Assembly: GCA_003279945.1 (NCBI GenBank)
Contig: QCGK01000001.1
Span: 50,211 to 114,210 of the forward strand
DNA from: Prochlorococcus sp. AG-388-A01
GTDB taxonomy: Bacteria; Cyanobacteriota; Cyanobacteriia; PCC-6307; Cyanobiaceae
Direction of reading: 5' to 3'
DNA: 64,000 nucleotides
A model generated the notes under the pieces. That model was not told the origin of the DNA. It ran no database searches and worked only from the letters and a program-made list of their open reading frames with translations. Positions within the stretch are counted from its first letter, which is position 1, and each line of letters begins with the position of its first letter. Shown here in pieces: positions 41,983 through 50,438 of this stretch. The position numbers and the translations under genes were made by a program.

Positions 41983-43415
41983 CTAAACCTAGAATACTTT
42001 TTTGGCATAGAAAGGATTTAAGAATATTTGATAATCAAGCTTTAATCAAAGCATTTTCATTATCAAATGCTATTACTTCAACTTACATATTAGATAAAAA
42101 TTACTCACACGATTTCAATGCAAATTCAAGAGCTTGGTTTCTAGGAAATTCGCTTCAGGAATTAGGAAATAATTGGAAAAAAATGGGTAGTAGATTAGTT
42201 ATAGAAGAAGGAGATCCAGTATTAATAATTCCTCAAATAGCAAAGACAATAGATGCTAAATTTGTTTTTTGGAATAAATCAATTGAACCTTATGAGATTA
42301 ATCGAGATTTAAAAATAAAAAAAAATTTAAAAGAAAAAAATATACAAGTTATTGAATCTTGGGACCACTTATTAGTAGAACCTTTAAAAATATTTTCAGG
42401 GAATAATAAACCTTATTCTGTTTATGGACCTTTTTATAAAAACCTTAAATCGAGAATGAATTTATTAGGTTCATATGATCAAAATAAAGTTATTTTCCAG
42501 TTTAAAGATATAGATAATAAACTCAAAGAAAATAAGAAAATAAATTCATCTGATTCCGTTCTAAAGAAGTTTCTCAAAAATATCAAATTTACTGGTTCGA
42601 ATATTTGTCCATGTAGACCTGGTGAGAATGCTGCAGAAACATTATTAGAAAACTTCATTAACGAAAAAAAAATATATTCTTATAATTCTGCCAGAGATTT
42701 ACCTTCCCATAATGGGACATCTTTTTTAAGTGCATCTCTCAGATTTGGGACCATCAGCATTAGAAAAGTTTGGAACGCGACATTAAGTTTAAAATCAGAT
42801 TTTGAAAGTTATGAAAATTCAATATCAATTGAAACTTGGCAAAAAGAACTTGTTTGGCGTGAATTTTATCAACATTGCTTATTCCATTTCCCAGAGCTAG
42901 AGAAAGGTCCACATAGAAAAAAATGGGATCAATTTCCGTGGCAAAACAATAGTGACTGGTTTCAACATTGGAGCAACGGAGAGACTGGTGTGCCTATAGT
43001 TGATGCTGCAATGCGTCAACTAAATAGTAGTGGCTGGATGCATAACAGATGTCGCATGATAGTCGCTTCATTTCTAGTAAAAGATCTTATATGCAGTTGG
43101 CAAATGGGCGAGAAAAAATTTATGGAGACTTTGGTTGATGGAGACTTAGCTGCAAATAATGGGGGATGGCAGTGGAGCGCCAGTAGCGGTATGGATCCAA
43201 AACCACTGAGAATTTTTAATCCATATACCCAAGCAAAAAAATTTGATCCTATTTGCGAATATATAAAATCTTGGATTCCTGAATTATCTAAAGTGTCAAA
43301 TTCAGACCTATTAAATGGGGAGATATCAAATTTAGAAAAAAATAATTATTCAAGCCCTATCGTTAATCACAACATACAACAAAGATTATTTAAATCACTT
43401 TATGCTGAAATTTGA
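41979..43415 (+). CDS. phrA: Deoxyribodipyrimidine photolyase (class I CPD)
   Basis: The 478-residue photolyase/cryptochrome-family protein has an N-terminal antenna domain (LFWHRKDLRIFDNQAL, about 5-20) and a C-terminal FAD domain with WQKELVWREFYQH (about 287-299), GETGVPIVDAAMRQLN then SSGWMHNRCRMIVASFLVKD, and NGGWQWSASSGMDP. These blocks match class I CPD photolyases and include the electron-transfer Trp residues. It repairs UV cyclobutane dimers with light, apt for a surface-ocean cell. The 3' end overlaps the convergent DegT gene by 16 bp. Confidence 0.93.
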   Translation: MTKPRILFWHRKDLRIFDNQALIKAFSLSNAITSTYILDKNYSHDFNANSRAWFLGNSLQELGNNWKKMGSRLVIEEGDPVLIIPQIAKTIDAKFVFWNKSIEPYEINRDLKIKKNLKEKNIQVIESWDHLLVEPLKIFSGNNKPYSVYGPFYKNLKSRMNLLGSYDQNKVIFQFKDIDNKLKENKKINSSDSVLKKFLKNIKFTGSNICPCRPGENAAETLLENFINEKKIYSYNSARDLPSHNGTSFLSASLRFGTISIRKVWNATLSLKSDFESYENSISIETWQKELVWREFYQHCLFHFPELEKGPHRKKWDQFPWQNNSDWFQHWSNGETGVPIVDAAMRQLNSSGWMHNRCRMIVASFLVKDLICSWQMGEKKFMETLVDGDLAANNGGWQWSASSGMDPKPLRIFNPYTQAKKFDPICEYIKSWIPELSKVSNSDLLNGEISNLEKNNYSSPIVNHNIQQRLFKSLYAEI

Positions 43416-44605
43416 ATTTCCTCTATACAATTCTTTAAAACTTCATTTAAATTTTCTGCTACATAAACTTGCTCTTCATAAGAAATTTCAGGAAACATTG
43501 GGAGACTAAGAACTTCAGTACAAATCCTCTCTGTATTGGTAAGTTTTGTTCTAGAAAAATTTTTATTTTTGTAAGCTATTTGTGCATGTATTGGAATTGG
43601 GTAATAAATAATTGAGTTAATACCTTTTTCAAAAAGTTGTTGTTTCACCAAATTCCTTAAGGAATAGTATTTTTTGCTATCAGTATCAAATAAATTTGAA
43701 AAATCTTGATTTAAAAAATATTTATCGTTTCTTAATTTGATGACAAATTGATTCCAAGAATGGGAAATTGAGTCAGAGCTAATTTTTGGCAAACTAATAA
43801 ATGGATTTTTTTCTAATAAATTAAGATAATTATTAGCGATTTTTTGGCGATTATTAATCCACTTAGAAATATATTTAATTTTGATATTTAATATGGCAGC
43901 CTGAATTGTATCAAGTCTGCTGTTATATCCAATTTGAGTATGGTGATATCTTATTGGGCTACCATGAACAGCTAGTTCTCTAATTTTTTTGGCAATCTTA
44001 TGATCTGAAGTTGTTACTGCTCCACCATCTCCAGCAGCTCCTAAATTCTTAGTAGGGAAAAAGCTAAAACAACCTATATCACCGATACTACCAACTTTGG
44101 AATTTTCCCACATTGTGCATGTTGCCTGAGCACAATCTTCGATTACTTTTAAGTCATATTTGTTGGCTAATGATTTTATTAGGGTCATATTCACTGCATT
44201 CCCAAATAGATGAACTGGCATAATTGCCTTAGTATTAGAATTTATTTCTTGTTCTATTAGTTCAGTATCAATGAGATAAGTTGCAGGATCTATATCTACC
44301 AAAATAGGATTAGCACCAACTGCACTAATAGCCTCTGCGGTCGCAAAAAAGCTAAAGGATGAGGTAATAACTTCATCACCCACTCCAATATCTAATGCGC
44401 GCAAAGCTAACACTAAAGAATCAGTTCCACTGTTACATCCAATAGTATTTTCTACACCAATCAGATTAGAAAAACTCTCCTCAAATTTGGCAATCTCTTG
44501 TCCTCCAATATACTGGCCGCCTTTTAAAACTTTAAAAACCTCACTCTCAATTTCAGAGCCAATTTCTTGGTACTGCCTATTTAAAGTAAATGGAGGTATC
44601 TGCAT
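43400..44605 (-). CDS. DegT/DnrJ/EryC1/StrS-family aminotransferase
   Basis: The 401-residue PLP enzyme has GCNSGTDSLVLALRALDIGV (about 57-76), the aspartate region VIEDCAQATCTMWE (about 154-167) and the PLP-lysine motif FFPTKNLGAAGDGGAV (about 181-196). The family transfers amino groups onto nucleotide-linked keto sugars for polysaccharide or lipopolysaccharide. No sugar-nucleotide gene lies next to it, so its substrate cannot be set. The first residues MQIPPFTLNRQYQ fit the family start. Confidence 0.9.
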   Translation of the reverse strand: MQIPPFTLNRQYQEIGSEIESEVFKVLKGGQYIGGQEIAKFEESFSNLIGVENTIGCNSGTDSLVLALRALDIGVGDEVITSSFSFFATAEAISAVGANPILVDIDPATYLIDTELIEQEINSNTKAIMPVHLFGNAVNMTLIKSLANKYDLKVIEDCAQATCTMWENSKVGSIGDIGCFSFFPTKNLGAAGDGGAVTTSDHKIAKKIRELAVHGSPIRYHHTQIGYNSRLDTIQAAILNIKIKYISKWINNRQKIANNYLNLLEKNPFISLPKISSDSISHSWNQFVIKLRNDKYFLNQDFSNLFDTDSKKYYSLRNLVKQQLFEKGINSIIYYPIPIHAQIAYKNKNFSRTKLTNTERICTEVLSLPMFPEISYEEQVYVAENLNEVLKNCIEEIQISA

Positions 44606-44658
44606 ATTGAATATATTAACCTTAAACCATATTTCTATGGGTAAAAAAACATTTTAAT

Positions 44659-45252
44659 TCATTTAAACCAACTCGGTTCATTACCAGGAGTCCATTTAAT
44701 ATTGCAACCTAAAGACGGCATTTGATTTGAAGGATAACAATTATTTTGATTCAAATCTCCTACAGCAGAGCGTAAATCTTCCCCAGAAAGAGGGACATTA
44801 TTACCTGGTCTACTATCGTCTAATTGGCCATGATAAAACAATAAAAAATCACCATCTCCTTCATTTGAAAAAAGATAAAAATCTGGTGTGCAAGCCGCTT
44901 TTAACTCCTTAGCAAATTTCTGATTTACATCATATAGATAAGGAAAACTCCATCCCTGAGATTGTGCTTGTAATCTCAAATTTTTAGGAGAATCTGAAGG
45001 ATGAGTGACAATATCATTACTAGAAATTGCAACCGTTTGAACTGTATTTTCAATTTCTTTACTTAAGGTGTAAATTTGATTCTCAATATATTTAACAAAT
45101 GGACAATGGGCACAGATAAACATTAAAAGTAAATGCCGGTTATCTAGATTATGTGAATTAAAATATTGATTATTTGAAGAATTAGCATTTAACATTTCGA
45201 AATTAGGTAATTGAAAACCTAATTCCAAAACCATAGAGTTTGTTCTGACCAT
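44659..45252 (-). CDS. Thioredoxin-fold (peroxiredoxin-like) protein
   Basis: The 197-residue protein has a redox motif CAHCPFVKYIENQI (CxxC, about 52-65) in a thioredoxin fold, then AISSNDIVTHPSDSPKNL and a YDVNQKFAKELKAACTPDFYLF block (shortened in part) with the cis-proline of the fold. This is the cyanobacterial AhpC/TSA-related group often named thiol-disulfide isomerase or peroxiredoxin-like. The partner and reaction are unknown. It is divergent from fabI over about 105 bp. Confidence 0.85.
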   Translation of the reverse strand: MVRTNSMVLELGFQLPNFEMLNANSSNNQYFNSHNLDNRHLLLMFICAHCPFVKYIENQIYTLSKEIENTVQTVAISSNDIVTHPSDSPKNLRLQAQSQGWSFPYLYDVNQKFAKELKAACTPDFYLFSNEGDGDFLLFYHGQLDDSRPGNNVPLSGEDLRSAVGDLNQNNCYPSNQMPSLGCNIKWTPGNEPSWFK

Positions 45253-45357
45253 ATTTAAATTAAATATTATTTGATATTTGAAAATTATTGTATATTTTGC
45301 AGTAATACGTAAAGATAGGTACTTTTATATAGGAGAATAATAGAAATAATAAACAAA

Positions 45358-46140
45358 ATGCTTCTAAATCTAACTGGCAAAAAAATTCTTGTTACAGGGA
45401 TTGCCAACAATCGTTCAATAGCATGGGGTATTGCTCAACAACTTTCAAAAGCTGGAGCAGAACTTGGAATCACATATTTGCCTGATGATAAGGGAAGATT
45501 CGAATCTAAAGTTAGAGAACTAACTGAACCTTTAAACCCATCGTTATTTTTGCCTCTTAATGTCCAAAATCCAGCTCAAATAGAAGAGATCTTTAATAAT
45601 ATAAAAAACAATTGGGGACAAATTGATGGATTAGTTCACTGCTTAGCATTTGCAGGACGCGACGAATTGATTGGAGATTATAGTGCTACCACTTCAGAGG
45701 GTTTTGATAGGGCTCTTAATATAAGTGCTTATTCATTGGCACCTTTATGTAAAGCAGCAAAACCACTTTTTAGTGATGGTGCTGGGGTTGTCTCATTAAC
45801 TTATTTAGGATCAGAAAGAGCAATTCCTAACTATAACGTGATGGGAGTGGCTAAAGCAGCTTTAGAAGCTTCAGTCAGATATCTTTCTGCAGAACTTGGT
45901 CCAGAAAAACAAGTCAGAGTTAATGCAATAAGTGCTGGACCTATAAGAACACTTGCGAGTTCTGCTATAGGTGGCATTTTAGATATGATTCACAATGTTG
46001 AAGAAAAGGCTCCTTTACGCAGAACAGTCACTCAAACAGAAGTAGGAAATACTGCTGCTTTTTTATTAAGTGATCTCTCTAGCGGCATTTCAGGCCAAAC
46101 AATTTATGTTGATGCGGGTTACTGCATTAATGGAATGTAA
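45358..46140 (+). CDS. fabI: Enoyl-[acyl-carrier-protein] reductase (NADH)
   Basis: The 260-residue short-chain dehydrogenase has the FabI-type cofactor motif VTGIANNRSIAWGIAQQL (about 13-30) and the catalytic Tyr/Lys in YNVMGVAKAALE (Y-x6-K). The LTYLGSERAIPNYN block is specific to FabI. It catalyses the last step of each fatty-acid elongation round. Gap of 20 bp to hisB. Confidence 0.96.
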   Translation: MLLNLTGKKILVTGIANNRSIAWGIAQQLSKAGAELGITYLPDDKGRFESKVRELTEPLNPSLFLPLNVQNPAQIEEIFNNIKNNWGQIDGLVHCLAFAGRDELIGDYSATTSEGFDRALNISAYSLAPLCKAAKPLFSDGAGVVSLTYLGSERAIPNYNVMGVAKAALEASVRYLSAELGPEKQVRVNAISAGPIRTLASSAIGGILDMIHNVEEKAPLRRTVTQTEVGNTAAFLLSDLSSGISGQTIYVDAGYCINGM

Positions 46141-46160
46141 ACTAAGTTATTTGCATAAAA

Positions 46161-46766
46161 ATGTCATCTCTAAGGCAATCTGAAATCAAAAGAAAAACGA
46201 ATGAAACAGATATTTCTGTATTTATAAACTTAGATGGAAATGGGATTTCCGAGATTGATACCGGGATACCATTCCTAGATCATATGCTTCATCAAATATC
46301 CAGTCATGGTTTGTTCGATTTAAAAATTAAAGCAATTGGAGATACCCATATTGATGATCATCATACAAATGAAGATGTAGGTATCGCATTAGGCAAAGCA
46401 TTTTCAAAAGCCTTGGGTGAAAGAAAAGGAATAAGCAGATTTGGACATTTTTTTGCCCCATTAGATGAAGCATTAGTTCAAGTCACCTTAGACTGCTCTG
46501 GTAGACCACATCTATCTTATGATCTTCAATTAAAAGCTCCTAGAATAGGAAATTATGATACTGAACTAGTAAGAGAGTTTTTTATTGCCTTTGTAAATAA
46601 CAGCGGTATTACTCTGCATATTAATCAAATACGAGGCACTAATTCACATCACATAGTTGAGGCTTGCTTTAAAGCTTTTTCAAGAGCAATGAGAATGGCT
46701 ACAGAAATAGATCTAAGAAGATCTGATTCAATTCCAAGCAGTAAAGGAATGCTCGAAAATCAATAA
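46161..46766 (+). CDS. hisB: Imidazoleglycerol-phosphate dehydratase
   Basis: The 201-residue stand-alone HisB has the manganese-binding repeats [11 protein letters not shown] (about 40) and DIHHH-like [18 protein letters not shown] (about 60-78), and the second half ends with [19 protein letters not shown], another His pair. It dehydrates IGP in histidine synthesis. No phosphatase domain is attached, as usual outside enterobacteria. It is co-directional with fabI. Confidence 0.96.
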   Translation: MSSLRQSEIKRKTNETDISVFINLDGNGISEIDTGIPFLDHMLHQISSHGLFDLKIKAIGDTHIDDHHTNEDVGIALGKAFSKALGERKGISRFGHFFAPLDEALVQVTLDCSGRPHLSYDLQLKAPRIGNYDTELVREFFIAFVNNSGITLHINQIRGTNSHHIVEACFKAFSRAMRMATEIDLRRSDSIPSSKGMLENQ

Positions 46767-46799
46767 AATAGTAATTTTTTCGAATCAGCCACAATTCAG

Positions 46800-48323
46800 T
46801 TGATTTTTGGCGAAGATAGATATAGTAACTACTTTGTTGTGACTAATTTACAAAATAAAAAAATTGATAAAGTTAAAAGTTTTAATAAAAAAGATTGGTC
46901 CAGTGCGTATCAAAATGTAGAAAAGGAGCTAACTAAAGAGCCTCTAACAATTAGCAAAGGTAAGAATATTAAAAATTTAAATGGAACATTATTAAGAAAT
47001 GGCCCAGGAATATTAGAAAGAGGTGGACAATGGGTTCATCATCCATTTGATGGTGATGGTATGATCACATCCATAAATTTCGAAAATGGTCAGCCATACT
47101 TAACAAATAGATTTGTTAAAACTAAAGGATATTTGGAAGAAGAAAAAATAAATAAATTTATATATAGAGGTGTTTTTGGGACCCAAAAAAATGGAGGAAT
47201 TTTAAATAATGCATTAGATCTAAAATTTAAGAACATCGCTAATACTCATGTCGTTAAATTAGGAGATGAAATTCTCGCATTATGGGAAGCAGCTGGGCCA
47301 CATGCTATGGATCCTAAAAGTCTTGAAACTATTGGTTTAACAACATTGAAGGGGGTACTCAAGCCTAACGAAGCATTTAGTGCGCATCCCAAGATAGACC
47401 TTAATTCAAATTCATCTCGAGAACTTTTAGTCACTTTTGGAGTGCAAACCGGGCCAAAAAGTACCATTAGATTAATGGAATTTAATAATGCTGGTGAAAA
47501 TCCTGGAGAACTTATTGTAGACAGAAAAGATACTTTTAATGGCTTTGCATTTCTTCACGATTTCGCGATTACAACTAATTGGGCAATATTCTTACAGAAT
47601 GCAATCGACTTCAACCCTCTTCCATTTGTAATGGGCCAAAAAGGGGCAGCACAATGTTTAAAATCCAATCCAAATAAAAAGGCAAAGTTTTTTATCATCC
47701 CCAGAGAAAGTGGATTATTTAGAGGTCAGCCACCGTTAACAATAGATGCTCCAAAAGGATTTGTTTTTCATCATGTAAATGCATTTGAAACAGATTCCAA
47801 AATCGTATTAGATAGTATTTTTTATGATGATTTCCCATCAGTTGGTCCAGATGAGAATTTTAGGGATATTGACTTTAATAAATATCCAGATGGAAAACTG
47901 AAAAGATCAATTATCGATCTAAAGAAAAAAACTAGTGAACTTGAAACTACAAGTGAACAATGTTGTGAATTTGCTACTGTTAATCCTAAAAATTTAGGAT
48001 TAACAGCAACTTTTAGTTGGATGGCATGCACATCTCAAAAGCTAGGTAATGCCCCGCTTCAAGCAATAAAAAAAATAAATTTAATTTCAAAGGAAGAAAT
48101 TTATTGGTCAGCCGGTCCAAGTGGATTTGTTAGTGAACCAATTATGGTCCCATCAGAAAACTCTTCTAAAGAAGATGAAGGATTTTTATTTATACTTCTA
48201 TGGAACGGAGAACGAAGAGGAAGCGATTTAGTGATATTAGACGCAAAAGACTTAAGAGAATTAGCTGTTTATGAATTACCCATTTCAATTCCCCATGGCC
48301 TGCATGGATCTTGGGTTAATTGA
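46800..48323 (+). CDS. Carotenoid cleavage oxygenase family protein
   Basis: The 507-residue protein follows the RPE65/apocarotenal-oxygenase family. The four iron-binding His blocks are present: SAHPKID (about 197), FLHDFAIT (about 252), FHHVNAFE (about 323) and PHGLHGSW (about 500). The LRNGPGILERGGQWVHHPFD segment (about 66-85) is a family hallmark. These enzymes cleave carotenoids or apocarotenals. The start is TTG at 46800; a GTG 13 codons in (46839) is another choice. The substrate is unknown. Confidence 0.9.
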   Translation: MIFGEDRYSNYFVVTNLQNKKIDKVKSFNKKDWSSAYQNVEKELTKEPLTISKGKNIKNLNGTLLRNGPGILERGGQWVHHPFDGDGMITSINFENGQPYLTNRFVKTKGYLEEEKINKFIYRGVFGTQKNGGILNNALDLKFKNIANTHVVKLGDEILALWEAAGPHAMDPKSLETIGLTTLKGVLKPNEAFSAHPKIDLNSNSSRELLVTFGVQTGPKSTIRLMEFNNAGENPGELIVDRKDTFNGFAFLHDFAITTNWAIFLQNAIDFNPLPFVMGQKGAAQCLKSNPNKKAKFFIIPRESGLFRGQPPLTIDAPKGFVFHHVNAFETDSKIVLDSIFYDDFPSVGPDENFRDIDFNKYPDGKLKRSIIDLKKKTSELETTSEQCCEFATVNPKNLGLTATFSWMACTSQKLGNAPLQAIKKINLISKEEIYWSAGPSGFVSEPIMVPSENSSKEDEGFLFILLWNGERRGSDLVILDAKDLRELAVYELPISIPHGLHGSWVN

Positions 48324-48325
48324 AT

Positions 48326-48901
48326 TTAAGAAAAAATTTCAATTAAATCTGGGATAATTTTTTTTAATGCTTTACCTCTATGACTACAAGAGTCTTTAAT
48401 ATCATTATTCATTTCTGAGAAAGTTAATCTGGTAGAGCTCTCCTCAAAAATTGGGTCATACCCAAAACCACCTTTTCCTCTCGGATTGAAAATAATATTG
48501 CCATAACATTTAGCTTCAGATTCTAAAATCACTTCACCATTTGGGGAACAAACACAAATATTAGCAATAAAAAAAGCACTTCTATTTTCAACTCCATCAA
48601 GTTCTTTTAAAACTCTTTCAATTCTCTTCTGATCATTTTCTGCATATCTTGATGAATAAATGCCTGGTTTCCAATCTAATGCTTCAATACAAATTCCAGA
48701 ATCATCTGCTATTGAGAAATTATTTGTTTTTCTAGAAACTTTACTTGCTTTTTTAATTGCATTATCTCTAAATGTCATTCCATCCTCTTCAACTTCTAAT
48801 GATTCCGGCTGAAGTAATAATTTACAATTAACTCCAGCCAGCAATTTCTTATATTCTGCAATTTTACCTTTATTCTTACTAGCCAAATATAAATTTTTCA
48901 T
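48326..48901 (-). CDS. rdgB: dITP/XTP pyrophosphatase (RdgB/HAM1)
   Basis: From ATG at 48901 the product is 191 residues: MKNLYLASKNKGKIAEYKKL at the start, then DDSGICIEAL, YAENDQKRIERVL and GFGYDPIFEE, all RdgB hallmarks. It removes non-canonical purine nucleotides from the pool. The frame extends upstream to 48940, but the 48901 ATG overlaps the stop of the preceding mutase gene as ATGA, which fixes the start. It converges on the carotenoid oxygenase gene with a 2-bp gap. Confidence 0.94.
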   Translation of the reverse strand: MKNLYLASKNKGKIAEYKKLLAGVNCKLLLQPESLEVEEDGMTFRDNAIKKASKVSRKTNNFSIADDSGICIEALDWKPGIYSSRYAENDQKRIERVLKELDGVENRSAFFIANICVCSPNGEVILESEAKCYGNIIFNPRGKGGFGYDPIFEESSTRLTFSEMNNDIKDSCSHRGKALKKIIPDLIEIFS

Positions 48902-50358
48902 CCTTGTTTGCCTGCTAAATTTATAAATTCTTGGCCCCACTCTAATACCTCATTTAGATAAGATTCTTTTGGTGCTTCACAATACAACCTTAAAACAGGT
49001 TCGGTTCCTGAAAACCTAAAAAGAATCCAAAAATTTTGATTGATTCTCAACTTTATTCCATCAATCTTTGAGATACTTTTTAACTTGTGATTATTAATAT
49101 TCTCAGGAATATTATGTATTAGAAATTCCTCTATAAGATTTTTTTCTGACTGATTTGGAAATTTAATATCAATTCTTTTATAAAAACTTGGTCCAAAATC
49201 TTTTTGTATTTCATCTAAGGTTTCAAATAAATATTGAGATTTTTCAGCAATTCCATTTAATAAAACCATTGCGGCATAAAGAGCATCTCTTTCAGGCATA
49301 AATTCACCAAAACCAACCCCTCCAGATTCCTCTCCTCCAATAAATATTTTCTCTTTGATCATTTTTTCGGCAATATATTTAAAGCCAACTGGGAGTTCAA
49401 AAACATCTCTATTTTGACTCTCTGATATATTTTTAATAATATCTGAACCACTAACAGTCTTTAAAACTGGATAAGAATTATTTTTAATTTCGCCCAAATA
49501 GTGAATAAAGTATGGCAATAAATCTTGTGTACTAGAGAATCTTCCTTTTTCGTCAATAGCTGCAATTCTGTCACCATCTCCATCAAATATAATTCCTAGA
49601 GTTTTCACTTCATTTGTTGAATTTTTGATTAGTATTTGATTTAAATCATCTACATAATTTAAAAGAGGTTCAGGAGGTTTTCCGCCAAAAAAAGGATCAC
49701 CATCTTTTCTGATTTCTGAAATAACTTCTGAATCATTAGAGGCAAAAATATCAGCCATACAATTTGCAGCTGAACCATGCATAGAATCTACAAAAATTCT
49801 CAATTTCATTTTTTTCAATCTATTAGAAATAAAGTCAATATCAAAAAGGGATTTAATTCTATCCAAATGAAACTTCTTTATATCTACCAATTGATTAATA
49901 CCTTCCATTTTTTCAATTGAGTTTCCAAGCATTAATCTTTTTTCAATTTCACTTGTAAAAGATTCATCAACAGAGCATCCATTAAAGCTCTTTATTTTCA
50001 AACCCATCCAATTATATGGATTATGACTTGCTGTAATTACTAATGCTCCAAGACAACCAACTTCTTTGGCATAAAAACTACAAGAGGGTGTTGTAACAAA
50101 GCTATTAGATAAGATCGGCTCAAAACCGCATCCTCTAACAAAAGGAACTATTTGCTTGGCAAATTCACTTGCCATAAATCTACGATCATATCCAATTATA
50201 ATTTTCTTTGAATTAACTTCTTTATAGTATTGATAATGCAACTCCTGGCATGCAGCAACAACAATTCTTGAAAGATTGGATAGATGAAAGTCAAATCCAA
50301 TTATTCCTCTCCAACCATCAGTTCCAAATTTTATGTTATTTAATTTATCACCTGTCAA
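48898..50358 (-). CDS. Phosphoglucomutase/phosphomannomutase
   Basis: The 486-residue alpha-D-phosphohexomutase has the phosphoserine loop TASHNPYNWMGLK (about 103-115), metal loop DGDGDR (about 259), sugar loop GEESGG (about 344) and the phosphate loop RFSGTEPVLRLY near 455. The start FGTDGWRG is also conserved. It interconverts hexose 1- and 6-phosphates for glycogen or sugar-nucleotide synthesis; the exact sugar is not clear. Start is TTG at 50358. It overlaps rdgB by 4 bp. Confidence 0.93.
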   Translation of the reverse strand: MTGDKLNNIKFGTDGWRGIIGFDFHLSNLSRIVVAACQELHYQYYKEVNSKKIIIGYDRRFMASEFAKQIVPFVRGCGFEPILSNSFVTTPSCSFYAKEVGCLGALVITASHNPYNWMGLKIKSFNGCSVDESFTSEIEKRLMLGNSIEKMEGINQLVDIKKFHLDRIKSLFDIDFISNRLKKMKLRIFVDSMHGSAANCMADIFASNDSEVISEIRKDGDPFFGGKPPEPLLNYVDDLNQILIKNSTNEVKTLGIIFDGDGDRIAAIDEKGRFSSTQDLLPYFIHYLGEIKNNSYPVLKTVSGSDIIKNISESQNRDVFELPVGFKYIAEKMIKEKIFIGGEESGGVGFGEFMPERDALYAAMVLLNGIAEKSQYLFETLDEIQKDFGPSFYKRIDIKFPNQSEKNLIEEFLIHNIPENINNHKLKSISKIDGIKLRINQNFWILFRFSGTEPVLRLYCEAPKESYLNEVLEWGQEFINLAGKQG

Positions 50359-50438
50359 ATTTAAAAGTTCCTTGATCTCTTCTAATTGTCTATATTAATT
50401 TATATAAGTAAATTTTAAAACCGCCTTCAGAAAATAAT

